NCBI GenBank assembly: GCA_007570785.1 | Contig: ML664161.1 | Coordinates: 40,423,093-40,487,092, forward strand | Length of the DNA stretch: 64,000 nt | DNA from: Antilocapra americana | Taxonomy: Eukaryota; Chordata; Mammalia; Artiodactyla; Antilocapridae | Direction of reading: 5' to 3' | Part shown: positions 33,765 through 44,252 of the stretch, piece by piece | Numbering within the stretch: the stretch's first letter is position 1 | Layout: the number at the start of each line of letters is the position of its first letter | The notes under the pieces: model-generated | The model's database searches: none | What the model saw: only the letters and a program-made list of their open reading frames with translations | What the model was told of the DNA's origin: nothing | Translations under genes and position numbers: made by a program

Positions 33765-35752
33765 TATAAGAAACGCTTCCTCAGTGATCAATGGAAAGAA
33801 ATAGAGGAAAATAATAGAACAGGAAAGACTAGAGATCTCTTCAAGAAAATTAGAGATACCAAGGGAACATTTCATGCAAAGATGGGCACAATAAAGGACA
33901 GAAATGGTATGGACCTAACAGAAGCAGAAGATATTAACAAGAGGTGGCAAGAATACACAGAAGAACTGTACAAAAAAGATCTTCATGACTCAGATAATCA
34001 CGAAGGTGTGATCACTCACCTAGAGCCAGACATCCTGGAATGTGAAGTCAAATGGGCCTTAAGAAGTATCACTATGAATAAAGCTAGTGGAAGTGATGGA
34101 ATTCCAGTGGAGCTATTTCAAATTCTAAAAGATAATGCTGTGAAGGTGCTGCACTCAATATGCCAGCAAATTTGGAAAACTCAGCAGTGGCCACAGAACT
34201 GGAAAAGGTCAGTTTTCATTCCCATCCTTAAGAAAGGCAATGCCAAAGAATGCTCAAACTACTACACAATTACACTCATCTCACACACTAGTAAAGTAAT
34301 ACTCAAAATTCTTCAAGCCAGACTTCAGCAATACGTGAACCGTGTGCTTCCAGATGTTCAAGCTGGTTTTAGAAAAGGCAGAGGAACCAGAGATCAAATT
34401 ACCAACATCTGCTGGATCATCAAAAAAGCAAGAGAGTTCCAGAAAAACATCTATTTCTGCTTTATTGACTCTGCCAAAGCCTTTGACTGTGTGGATCACA
34501 ATAAGCTGTAGAAAATTCTTCAAGAGATGGGAATACCAGCCCACCAGACCTGCCTCCTGAGAAATCTGTATGCAGGTCAAGAACCAACAGTTAGAACTAG
34601 ACATGGACAACATATTGGTTTTAAATCAGGAAAGGAGTACATTAAGGCTGCATATTGTCACCCTGCTTATTTAACTTATACACAGAGTACATCATGTGAA
34701 ATGCCAGGCTGGATGAAGCACAAGCTGGAATCAAGATTGCCAGGAGAAATGTCAATAATCTCAGATATGCAGATGACGCTACTCTTATGGCAAAAAAGTG
34801 AAGAAGAACTAATGAGCCTCTTAATGTTATTGAAAGAGGGGACTGCAAAAGTTGGCTTAAAACTCAACATTCAGAAAACTAAGATCATGGCATCTTGTCC
34901 CATTACTTCATGGCAAGTAGACGGGGAAACAATGGAAACAGTGAGAGACTATTTTTTTTTTAATTTTAATTTTTTTTAATTTTTTATTTTTTTATTGGTT
35001 TTGCCATACAATGACATGATATCACCATGGGTGTACATATGCTCCTCCTCCAGAACCCCCCTCCCTCTGGGAAATCTCGGTGCAGCAGCCCCGAGCAACA
35101 ATCCTGGGCTGACAATTGATTTCACATATGATACTTAACATGTTTCAATGCACTATTTTTGAGGGCTCCAAAATCTCTGCAGATGGTGACTTGCAGCCAT
35201 AAAATTAAAAGACACTTGCTCCTTGGAAGAAAAGCTATGATCAATCTAGACGGCATATTAAATAAAAAGCAGAGACATTACTTTGCCAGCAAAGGTCCAT
35301 CTAGTCAAAGCTGTGTTTTTACCAGTAGTCATGTATGGATGTGAGAGTTGGACTATAAAGAAAGCTGAGCACCAAAGAATTGATGCTTTTGAACTGTGGT
35401 GTTGGAGAAGACTCGTGAGAGCCCCTTGGACTGTAAAGAGATCCAACCAGTCCATGCTAAAGGAAATCTGTCCTGAATATTCATTGAAAAGACTGATGCT
35501 GAAGCTGAAACTCCAATATTTTGTCCACCTGATGTGAAGAACTGACTCACTAGAAAAGACCTGATGCTGGGAAAGATTGAAGGCGGGAGGAGAAGGGGAC
35601 AACAGACGATGAGATGGTTGAATGGCGTCACTGACTTGATGGACATGAGTTTGAATAAGCTCTGGGAGTTGGTGATGGACAGGGAAACCTGGCATGCTGC
35701 AGTCCATGGGGTCATATAGAGTCAGACATGACTGAGCGACTGAACTGATATG
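33765..35752 (+). mobile_element. BovB ORF2 reverse-transcriptase fragment, disabled, split by an L1 tail
   Basis: The longest BovB copy here. An open frame (33729-34511) covers the linker and the fingers/palm of the BovB reverse transcriptase. The stretch FIDSAKAFDCVD at 34461-34496 is motif A with its catalytic aspartate. The frame ends in TAG at 34509-34511, where BovB normally has a Trp codon, an inferred G-to-A change. Motif C, YADD, is still encoded at 34766-34777 but in a different register from both flanks, so indels lie on either side. An antisense L1 tail interrupts the thumb/C-terminal part at about 34957-35151. The rest continues to the BovB 3' end with VMYGCESWTIKKAEHQRID. The endonuclease half is missing. 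It is inactive and no longer encodes a full enzyme. Confidence 0.95.
34957..35151 (-). mobile_element. L1 3' end (ruminant L1-BT type), antisense, nested in BovB
   Basis: The insert begins with a long T-rich run (inverted poly(A)), then GGTTTTGCCATACAATGACA, CCATGGGTGTACATATGCTC and ATGATACTTAACATGTTTCA, the inverted young ruminant L1 3' UTR. The BovB bases ACTATTTTT appear at 34948-34956 and again at 35152-35160, consistent with a TSD merging into the T-run. It is younger than its BovB host. Confidence 0.92.
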
Positions 35753-36385
35753 TATGTGAAGTATCATTTGGACTAAAAACTGAATTTAAACTTTCACAAT
35801 ATCAGTGGGGAAAGGCAGTCCATGTGGTCTGAGCAAATGTCAGTCAATAAGTATTTGGGGAGGGAGACCAATAGAGAAAAGAAATTGGACTGTGAGTATT
35901 TATTCCAAAGCCTTGACACTGTCAGAAACCTAAGATTGGATTTTGGGAGGGTGTAGGAGGTTGGACTCATTGTTCAATTCCACAGGCTTCTTTTCAACCT
36001 GACTATTCTTTCCCGTCCAATGAGTATTATTTTATTTGACAAAAGGGTCACTGCTTATTAGAAGATTTGAAAACAACAATTTTAGGGGATATCCTGAGAA
36101 ATCAAATTCAAGTATCAGAAATGTCACCACTGAAATCTAATAGGAGTCTCCCTGACTTGTGTATGTGAATAATCACCCTGCATGCACCAGAACCAAGGCA
36201 AGTTTTATTTTAGGAGCCCTTTACATCCTCTCTTCTCTTCCTGCCTATTCTTTTCTGGATATAGAATATTTCACAAATATGTCCTTCATTGTCACATGGG
36301 TCTCACAGGATGTTATTTTTGTTCTGTAAACTATTACAAGCCTGTTCTCATATCTTAAAGTATTTAAGCAATTAAATGCCTCCTA
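35753..36385. other. Unassigned sequence
   Basis: No gene or repeat family recognised between the two BovB copies. Confidence 0.4.
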
Positions 36386-36766
36386 AGCACAGAAGAATTG
36401 ATGCTTTTAAACTGTGGTGTTGGAGAAGACTCTTTATAGTCCCTTGGACTGCAAAGAGATCCAGAAAGTCCATCCTATAGGACATCAGTCCTGAATATTC
36501 AGTGGAAGGACTGATGTTGAAGCTGAAGCTCCAATACTTTGGACACCTGATGTAAAGAGCTGACTCATTTGAAAAGACCCTGGTGCTGGGAAAGATTGAG
36601 GGCAGGACGAGAAGGGGACAACAGAGGATGAGATGGTTGGATGGCTTCACCGACTCAGTAGACATGGATTTGGGTGGACTCCGGGAGTTGGTGATGGACA
36701 GGGAGGCATGATGTGCTGTGGTTCATGGGGTCTCAAAGAAGCAGACACAACAGAGCGACTGAACTA
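36386..36766 (+). mobile_element. BovB 3' end, 5'-truncated
   Basis: Starts at the AGCACAGAAGAATTGATGCT block of the ORF2 C-terminus and ends CACAACAGAGCGACTGAACT. It is about 380 bp, and its frame is broken by several changes. Confidence 0.92.
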
Positions 36767-37189
36767 ACTAACTAAATCCATATTATCAGCAGTCTGAGGC
36801 TTCCCAGTGTAGCTATTCTATGATTCTGCCAGGATTTGGAGACGATATTATATTCTACTTTCCACTCTACCTTCTGTCTATCCCCAGTGCAGGTTTTCTT
36901 TCTACCCAAGATATTCTGTTATCTGAATAGCCCCAGGAGAACAATTATATCTATATATTTTATCTTCTATACTTTTCTTCCCTTCCCTTTGAAACTTTCT
37001 TTTTTCTGCCTTCCCTTCCCAATTCCGGTTGCCCAATATGGATACTTAATGATTTTGGTCCTCCTCTTCTAGAAAAATGCATTCTGGCGGCCCATACTTC
37101 ATTAGGTTGCCCCAACCAATATTTTCAACTCTTTCTGGACAATGCCCTCCATCATCCCTCTCCCACACTCCCATGCAGGACTGCACCTG
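36767..37189. other. Unassigned, pyrimidine-rich sequence
   Basis: T/C-rich around 36960-37025. The frames at 36836-37072 and 37077-37331 encode hydrophobic or L2-derived chance products. Confidence 0.4.
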
Positions 37190-37760
37190 TTACCCATTCA
37201 TTTATTTATTCAGTAGTTCCTGGTTGCCTAAAGATGGGCAAGCCAAGAAGAGAGGACAAATAATGGGCAAAAAAAGACATGGTCTCTGTCCCCGAGGAGA
37301 ATTGAGTACCCTGGGGAACATGTTCAAATAAACTGACCATGGCAGTATGATAGATTTTGATAGGGTAAAACCAAGGAGCCATACAGTTCTAGAGCAGAGG
37401 TTCTTAATTTACATGATACATTGAGGAAGACTCCCTCTGAGGGACAAAAAGGGATACTGTGTGAAGAGAAGAAATAATAGAATGATAGGGAAAGAGAGAG
37501 TGTTTCAGGAAGAAGGAACAGAAGACCTACGGGGGAGAGAAAACATGTTATTGAAAGACTAACAGATTTTTGGTGTGTTTAGAGAGTAATAAGTGATGAG
37601 ACATGAGGAAGTAACCAGATGCAGGGGAATGATGTCAGCTATTTTAAGAGTTTGCACGCTATCTGTACAAAGGGGGCTACTGAACAATTTTTTAAAAGAG
37701 AGTGACAGAGTGATTTAAAGTTTTATAATAAGATTACATTGATTACAGTGTGTCAGATGG
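37190..37760 (-). mobile_element. L2 LINE, antisense
   Basis: CCATTCATTTATTTATTCAG, AAGACATGGTCTCTGTCCCC, GTGTTTCAGGAAGAAGGAAC, GAGACATGAGGAAGTAACCA, and TTTTAAAAGAGAGTGACAGA are in the order of an inverted L2 from its 3' end into ORF2. Confidence 0.78.
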
Positions 37761-37989
37761 TGAGGACAGGACCCATATACAGAGTCACATATGTACACAT
37801 ATTTTTTGTTTTTTAGCACTAAAACATGTTGCCTTTGAGTTACAAGTCCTTAAAGTCTCTTCACTTTGATCTATAGTAATTATTATTTGTGTTTCTAGTG
37901 AAGAATAGGTCAACCATACAGACTTAATTTCCCTGAGTAGTATAGCTCTCTTGTTCCTCATTTTTCTTCTCACTCCTCTCAACCTTTCC
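37761..37989. other. Unassigned sequence
   Basis: No recognised element. Confidence 0.4.
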
Positions 37990-38150
37990 TGATCAGAATG
38001 TGGTCCAAGGACCAAGAGTTAGCATCTCCTGGGAAGTGTTTAAAGATGTGAATAGCAGTTCCCACTCCAGACCTACTGCATCCCAGTAGGCATAGGCGCA
38101 TTCCCAAGTTCACTCATATGCATATTCAAGTCTCAAGAGCCTTTTCTAGA
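37990..38150 (+). mobile_element. MER5-type hAT-Charlie fragment
   Basis: AGAATGTGGTCCAAGGACCA, AGCATCTCCTGGGAAGTG and CTCCAGACCTACTGCATCC match the MER5A/B order. The termini are eroded and no TSD was seen. Confidence 0.82.
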
Positions 38151-38859
38151 AATCTACCAAAGACTCCCAACCCTTAATTCTATCTCTATCTTAGGGACTA
38201 ATGTAAATTTATTAGTGAGATTAAACATAGGCATGTGAATAAACATTAAACAGAATTCTCCACCGTATCTTCAAATGCAAGTAATGTCCCCAAATTTATT
38301 TCCACAGCAGTCTTGTTTTCAAGGTGGATTGGCTACAGATTTCATGAGTTGTAAAGGTGGGATTTTTCCCTAAATTACATCTAGCATCTTTTCCACTTTG
38401 TCTTACAGTATTTCAACTGAGTGTCAGGTTAACCTGCTCTGCAGTAGCCTTGCAAAACCAAAATTTAAGCCTGTGGGCTGTTGCTTCTAATATACTTAAT
38501 GAGCTTTCTTTTAATCATCCAATTTTGAAATATTTTTCTATGCACCTATTTTATTTCTAAATTTCCATCAAAAAGTACAGTTTCTGAAGCACCCACAAAG
38601 CCTAATCACTTTCATTTGCATATTTTATAAAACAGTTTGTGAGAGAGAAGCAAATGATGAATGAACAAGTGACTATCACTAGTTTGTTTAAAATAGAAGG
38701 TTTGGGGCTACTGTATTGAGTGGGAAGAGTGTCAGCCCGTGTCCTACATGTGTAACTTCTGTCCTTTAGCCTGGCTCAGAGCGGATAGGTACCTGTGATG
38801 GTGACCTCCAAGGTACTTGAAATTCTCAATCACTGAAAATTCTTCAAGAATGTTAAGAG
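38151..38859. other. Unassigned sequence
   Basis: About 700 bases without a recognisable gene or repeat. Confidence 0.4.
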
Positions 38860-39035
38860 TTCTGTAACCACTGGCATAGTGGAAATAAACATTGACCTAA
38901 AACTGAGAAGATCTGGGTTTGGATCTTGGCTTTATTACTAATTAAATATCTGTGACTTCACACAAATTATGCCTAACGGGGCCTAACTGTCCTCATCTAT
39001 AAAATGGAAGCCATAGACCAGACAATCTCAGAATA
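38860..39035 (+). mobile_element. MIR SINE
   Basis: ACCACTGGCATAGTGGAAA, GATCTGGGTTTGGATCTTGG, CTGTGACTTCACACAAATTA and CTCATCTATAAAATGGAAGC follow the MIR sense strand from its tRNA-like head. Confidence 0.82.
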
Positions 39036-39044
39036 TTTTAAGAT

Positions 39045-39240
39045 TCCACATGCATTCCATTTATCTGAAAATTGTGATCCATATGTGCTGCATAATGATG
39101 GAAACGTTCGGCAAAGCATAATGTGCAATTAACCAGCGCACCGCCGTTTCCCAGACATCCTGAATTAGCAGAAATGTACACTCCTGCATGCAAGCCGCCT
39201 CTCTCAGTCATTCCTCTAAGTGGCAATTTTTGCTAAGTCT
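39045..39240. promoter_or_regulatory. Candidate conserved non-coding element (CpG-retaining)
   Basis: A unique stretch with several CpGs (AACGTTCGGC, CAGCGCACCGCCG) inside AT-rich DNA, with an E-box-like CATATG and a homeodomain-like AATTA nearby. It matches no repeat I know. Retained CpGs in a non-repeat patch can mean recent selection, but this is inference only. The 62-codon frame across it (39038-39226, minus) has no domain. Confidence 0.2.
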
Positions 39241-39875
39241 AACCAGCAGTCCTTTTGACTTGTTGCTGTTAATTTTTTTCCTCTAAGCTAACTAAAAGAT
39301 TATACCTTTCTTGAAGCTTCCGTCAAATGCTTTCCTCCCAGTCATAAAAATCCGGAAGAAAATGTCTCTTCAAATCAGTCATTGACCCTATCAGCAAAGT
39401 TTCCACTATACCATCCTCATGTGAGTGCTCACTGATTCTTTCTCCTTTCATGGTAGTCCTGAAAATGAAGCAAACTCAATGGTCTAGCTGCCTTGTCCTC
39501 CTCTCCTCAGAGATGCTTCTCTCTTCTCTTTAAAGGCTTATTCTCACTGTTCTCCACCCCCTCAACCACATCAGAAAGACCCAAGTGGGACAGTGGTATC
39601 AGAGGCTCCTTCAGTCTTTTCCTTCCTGTCATTGTATTTCTTAAAGATTTTTCTTTTCATTTAAAATGACTCCACTTTAAGTAGTACAATGAAGACACTT
39701 TCAAAGTCAAATTTGTTTTCAGACTTGAAGTTGAGTAATTTAACACTACGTTTAACTAGTAAGAGCCCAATTTGACTGATTCCTTTGCCCAATCTGAAAA
39801 CAACTGTGACTTTTCTTTCTACAACCAATGGTTGTCCAACTGAAATAACTACAACTAAACTTATCATCAGTGCAA
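39241..39875. other. Unassigned sequence
   Basis: No gene or repeat recognised. Confidence 0.4.
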
Positions 39876-40340
39876 ACTTACATCAGGCGCTTTACATAAA
39901 TCATCTTATTTTATCCTCATAATACTATAAGAGCTAATTTTTATCCTAATAGTATAAGTAAGGAAATTGAGGCTGGAGAAAGTACACCATTTGCCCAGAA
40001 GTAACTAAAGAAACTATGCTATTTGCCCTCTCAACTGGTGAGAGACTGAGTGGGGATTTGGATCTGAGTAATTCTGACTCCCTGGGCTTCCCAGGTGGCT
40101 CTGTGGTAAAGGATGCAGGAGACCCAAGAGACACAGGTTAGATTCTTGGGTCTGGAAGATCCCCTGGAGAAGGTAATGACAATCCACTCCGGTATTCTTA
40201 CCTGGGAAATCCCATGGATGGAGGAGCCTGGCAGGCTATAGTCCAGGGAGGTCACAAAGTATCAGACACAACTGGAGGCGCACACGTGATGCCTACACAT
40301 ACCTATTCTGACTCCCAGCCCCTAGTCTTTCATCATATCA
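39876..40340 (-). mobile_element. MIR SINE, antisense, split by Bov-tA
   Basis: GGCGCTTTACATAAATCATC, TTTTATCCTCATAATACTAT, GAAATTGAGGCTGGAGAAAG and GGGGATTTGGATCTGAGTAA follow the inverted MIR. Its end (ATTCTGACTCCC then CAGCCCCTAGTC) resumes after the Bov-tA at 40083-40304. Confidence 0.82.
40083..40304 (+). mobile_element. Bov-tA SINE with perfect TSD, nested in MIR
   Basis: GGGCTTCCCAGGTGGCTCTG begins the tRNA head and CACAAAGTATCAGACACAAC marks the tail. The 12-bp target ATTCTGACTCCC is perfect on both sides (40071-40082, 40305-40316). Removing the element and one target copy restores a continuous MIR. Confidence 0.96.
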
Positions 40341-40577
40341 GGTGTTGCAGCTTTGATCCTAACATGGACTGGAGCATGTGATGAAGCACTAAATGGTGAT
40401 CCAACTGCACGTCCATCTCTAAGGAGAGGGTCCAAGAAGGAGACTTGGTGTTTTCAGTTGAATCTGATGTCCCCGATTACCCTTTGAGGGTTTCCCTTTT
40501 CATCTGTTCCCAAGTCCTCTGCCCATCTATGTGCTTTAGGAATTGGGTACAGTTATCACCTCACCCATCTTCTAGGT
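40341..40577. other. Unassigned sequence
   Basis: No recognised element. Confidence 0.4.
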
Positions 40578-40690
40578 CAGTGTTTCCAAATTTTGATGTG
40601 CATAAGTATCTTCTGGTCACCTGGAGATTGAATAGGTCAAGGTAGAACTTGGTAATCTGCATTCTACAAGCACCCCACTCCACCAGTGGA
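40578..40690 (-). mobile_element. MER5-type hAT-Charlie fragment, antisense
   Basis: CAGTGTTTCCAAATTTTGAT, GTGCATAAGTATCTTCTGG and TCACCTGGAGATTG follow inverted MER5A; AATCTGCATTCTACAAGCA follows after an internal deletion. Confidence 0.72.
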
Positions 40691-41104
40691 GAAACATAAT
40701 GAAAAACACAAGGGTATCCATTTTATCTTCTCTATCCTGAGTAAAGAGTAGTTTTCTCTATTTTCCAGGTCTGAAAAATGAACCACAGGTGAATGTTTAT
40801 ACCTTTTCCTTGCTTATAAAGTGTGCCCTCAACAAGGACATGGTATGATAAACATACAAATTAAGATTACTGGTGAGATCCACTACTTGCTCTGTCTGTA
40901 TCTAGCTCTGGAATCTGTAGGTCATCCCCTGTGACCCTGAACTGTTCTTCATTTTTCCTGTGGGTTTTTGTGAAAGTAATAGAGTCACATCCCTTTCTGG
41001 TCTCAGAGGACCTCTCTTAGATTTCAATACATTGTCCTGCCTAAATTAAACAGGTATTTTACTTTCCTCATTCTGAAGATTTCTGTAACTGAAGTGGAAC
41101 ACCC
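40691..41104. other. Unassigned sequence
   Basis: No gene or repeat recognised. Confidence 0.4.
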
Positions 41105-41430
41105 TTGAATCCTATCACCAACATTTGTTATCTGTATGACTTGGCCTAATCACTTCTTCTCTAATACTTTCCTTTTTCCTCATGTGTAAGGGGACAGTGA
41201 TGGATTGCAGAGCTTATGTTTTGAAGACACTGTGAAGACAAAAGAGCCAATGCCCTTATGTGGCCCTTTCACATCATAATAGAAGTGAAAGGGTCCCTTT
41301 AAAGTTGTGCAGTATACAAGCTGTGCAGCTGTATGAAGGGACCCTAAAGTTAACTAATGCTTGTAAAGAGCTTAGCACAGTTTCTGGCATTGCCATCTCC
41401 ATACGATACCTATTATTTAATATTGATTCT
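41105..41430 (+). mobile_element. MIR SINE, interrupted
   Basis: Left part: TCTGTATGACTTGGCCTAAT and TTTCCTCATGTGTAAGGGGA. Right part: GCTTGTAAAGAGCTTAGCAC and AGTTTCTGGCATTGCC. They are the MIR centre and 3' end; about 110 unrelated bases lie between them and hold a perfect inverted repeat. Confidence 0.65.
41290..41345. repeat. Perfect 10-bp inverted repeat, 36-bp spacer
   Basis: AGGGTCCCTT (41290-41299) and AAGGGACCCT (41336-41345) are exact reverse complements. The loop repeats a GTGCAG motif twice. It could fold as a hairpin but matches no known RNA gene. Confidence 0.75.
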
Positions 41431-42270
41431 TACCTTTGATTATCTTTATCTGATTTGTTCCTCTGTTCTTGAAATATTTTCAGTTGCCCTTTGTTAAAGT
41501 TAATTCTACTTGCTTGACTCCTTACTCTGGGGTCCAGGATAACTGGGCTGGTTATGAGAGTGGCCCTATGCTTCCCCTTTCTCTCATCACAGTCTGCTTG
41601 CAAGCAGTGATATATCTTTGTAAGATGGCTAGTTAAGATTAAGGGTCAGTCTATAGCTATGAAACTTTTTTTATTTTCCAGCTATGTGAAATACTAACTA
41701 GCCTGCCCAGAGATTGAACCAACCACCTTGACCTCATTAGTACTGAACTCCAAGCAGCAGAACATTTTGCTTTCATTATTCTAATAATGTGATGATGATT
41801 ATAAAGATACAGTAAGAATAGCACTGAATCTAGAAATTTCATTATCCCCATTAGTGATGCAAATTAGGAGAAGTATGCATAAGAGAGGGTGAATTGGAGT
41901 GCTTACATGGAAATCACAGATCTGACAAATAGGTTTAAGGATGAAGATGTAGTAAGTGGATGTGGTGTAGAAAAGAAGGGGAGAAAAGGAGGGGAAAGAG
42001 AAAGAGAATAGATTCTGCTTTGTTTAGGCAAGAGTCAGGTGTCCTAAGAGATAATTAATATCAGATGTGGAAAGACAAAGGGATACACCAAGTAATTTAA
42101 TTCCTTACTCTTACACTTTAATATCCTTTAAATAACACCAAGGCAAGCTATTTAGGAACACTTTGGCAAGAGAAGAAGAAATATTTCATCTATTTAGTAT
42201 TGTGCCAAATTTAGTTTGATCCTTTTGCACTAAAATATTATCAGAAAAATTTGCACAGGTAATTGGAAAG
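41431..42270. other. Unassigned sequence
   Basis: About 840 bases with no gene or confidently named repeat; purine-rich at 41975-42010. Confidence 0.4.
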
Positions 42271-42322
42271 AATATATACATATATGTGTGTGTATATATA
42301 TAATGTGTATGTGTGTATGTGT
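42271..42322. repeat. (TA)n / (TG)n microsatellite
   Basis: Mixed TATA, TGTG and TATG units, imperfect. Confidence 0.88.
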
Positions 42323-42354
42323 TCAACTTCTACAAGAAAGGCACAGATTAGGGA

Positions 42355-42790
42355 AGAATACTGGAAGCATAAAATAGAGCAAAGAGCCATCCCCTCCTGG
42401 AGCTTACATTCTGAAGAGAGAGGAGTGTTGCTCACTCAGTTGTGTCCGACTCTTGCCATCCTATGGCTTAGTCTCCTCGGTCCATGGGACTCACTAGGCC
42501 AGAATACTGGAGCGGACTGCCACTCACTCCTCCAGGGGATCTTCCCGACCTAAGGTTCAAACCTGCATCTCTTGGGCCGGTTCTTTACCACTAGCGCCAC
42601 CTGGGAAGCCCTCCGAAGAGAGAGGTTAGACATAAAAGAACTACTTGAGTAAGCAAATGGATAAATTAATGAAACTTAGGACGTAGATTAAGAATGTGAA
42701 TGTTAAAGCAGGGGTAAACTTTTCTTAGAAAGTCACAATTGGAGAAATTTCCCCCAGTTTTGGGGCACCTAGCAAGGGCTGGTTTTAGGA
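42355..42790 (-). mobile_element. L2 fragment, antisense, split by Bov-tA
   Basis: CATCCCCTCCTGGAGCTTAC then ATTCTGAAGAGAG is the antisense L2 block CTCATGGAGCTTACATTCTA. After the Bov-tA it continues AGGTTAGACATAAAAGA and AAGCAAATGGATAAATTAA. The right edge is vague. Confidence 0.65.
42424..42614 (-). mobile_element. Bov-tA SINE, antisense, with TSD
   Basis: Inverted body (CTCAGTTGTGTCCGACTCTT) and head (CTAGCGCCACCTGGGAAGCC). The flanks GAAGAGAGAGG at 42413-42423 and 42615-42625 are a perfect 11-bp TSD. The host is L2. Confidence 0.94.
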
Positions 42791-43454
42791 CTATGGGGTA
42801 GAAGATATCCCTGTTGCCAGTCATTTTAAGGAATTAAAGGCTCAAAACACAAAACAATGTACCACCCACTCTGTCCAGAGCCTCTCAGTGCACCAGGCAA
42901 GGTCTGATCACCCTTTTCACACCTCCTTGTCTAAGAACCTGTTGGCCTGTCTCTAGCCAGGGCTAACCCAGATGGTACTGTTAGCACTGTTTACAAATGG
43001 TGATGGACAGAACACACAGCCCCAGAGGTCACTCACTCCCATGGATGGTTCCCCCTCTCTCACCTCACTTCCAGTCTCCCTACTACTCACCCCGAGAGTT
43101 GGATCCATCTGTATGACTTCATATTTTACAGTTGCAAATTCAAGACTCACCCACAACCTTGACCTCTTGTGCTTTAGTCCCCTCAAATCCCGTGACCTCC
43201 ATTCCTTCTCCACTTCAGTTGCCTAGCAACACTGCATGAGACTTATTTTCCATCAAGTCTCACAATCACTTTAGCATCTATTTTCTCACTCCTTTTCAGT
43301 CTGCTCTGAATCTCCCCATAGCCTCTACTCCCTTGACCATTTTCCTGTGGTTACAATATGACATCTCTGTCTATAGTGATTTGTCCAAAAAGTCCAAATT
43401 CAAAGAACTTGAAGTACTGGGGAGGAGAAGAGGATGAGAATAAGAGCAACTTTT
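42791..43454. other. Unassigned sequence
   Basis: C-rich compared with its surroundings. The two overlapping frames on opposite strands (42953-43213 minus, 42972-43226 plus) mirror each other and show no domain. It may be an old LINE relic I could not place. Confidence 0.35.
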
Positions 43455-43600
43455 TATCAAATGAGTCCCTGAATTCAGCTGTGCCTAAAGAGCTACTCAG
43501 AAACTTTTAGTTACCTGAACCAATAAATTCCTTTTCTGTGTAAGCGACTTTGTTTTTGGATTCTGTCATTTGCAACTGAAAGAGTCCTAAATAAAATAAT
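43455..43600 (+). mobile_element. Possible old LTR or L1 3' end fragment
   Basis: CCAATAAATTCCTTTTCTGT, GTTTTTGGATTCTGTCATTT and GCAACTGAAAGAGTCCTAAA resemble the 3' end of an old mammalian interspersed repeat with an AATAAA signal. The family could not be fixed from memory. Confidence 0.4.
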
Positions 43601-43627
43601 ACAGTTATTTACATATATATATATATT

Positions 43628-43748
43628 ATCATCCGCTATACAGTCATAAACTCTTTGAGAGGAAAGACCGTATTATTCATTTTGTAGCCTCCAGAATGCT
43701 TGGCACATTGTATGCATCCAATAAATATTTATTGAATGAATAAATCAA
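43628..43748 (+). mobile_element. L2 LINE 3' end
   Basis: AAACTCTTTGAGAGGAAAGA, CCAGAATGCTTGGCACATTG, CAATAAATATTTATTGAATG and AATAAATC are the sense-strand 3' end of L2. An (AT)n run precedes it at 43612-43626. Confidence 0.85.
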
Positions 43749-44211
43749 TTTATAAGAAAGCTTAAATTTAGATTGATGCAGTCTTCAGATTTCTCTAAAG
43801 TGATCTGGATAATGAACAGCATCACATGGCTGAAATTTTTAAAAAGTTGCCTACCTCCCAACGGGAATATGTAGTTTTCCTCCAGTATTCCACCCTTCTA
43901 CTGTTGTTGTTTTATCTGCATCCCCATTCAACTTTTACCCACAGGAGAGACTAAAGGCACTTGAATGACTGTGTCCCTATTGTGAGCAATGATAATCCCG
44001 GATACTGGATATAATACAACTGAAAGGAAAAAAAAAGAAAAACCTTGCCTTTTTGGTTTTTATTTTTTCTTGATCCAGATTCAAGCTTTTCTTTGTAGGC
44101 AAAGTGTTGAGACCATTTAAAACCACATCCAGATAAATTGTAGCAAGAGCAAGATATTGGGTAGGGGTTATGTTTTTCGATTTGTCTGTCTGTCCTTCTC
44201 TGTCTCACCCA

Positions 44212-44212
<1 letters not shown>
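43749..44212. other. Unassigned sequence
   Basis: No gene or repeat recognised. Confidence 0.4.

Positions 44213-44250
<38 letters not shown>
44213..44250. repeat. (AC)n microsatellite
   Basis: Nineteen uninterrupted AC units. Confidence 0.97.

Positions 44251-44252
<2 letters not shown>

Noticed and set aside
33729..34511. A 260-codon open frame that looks like a reverse-transcriptase gene
   Set aside because: It is a BovB LINE fragment: no endonuclease half, a stop at 34509-34511, frameshifts after it and an L1 inserted downstream. Annotated as a dead mobile element, not a gene.
35258..35767. A 169-codon minus-strand frame
   Set aside because: It is the antisense reading of the BovB 3' end; the same kind of shadow frame appears at 259-597 and 36372-36665.
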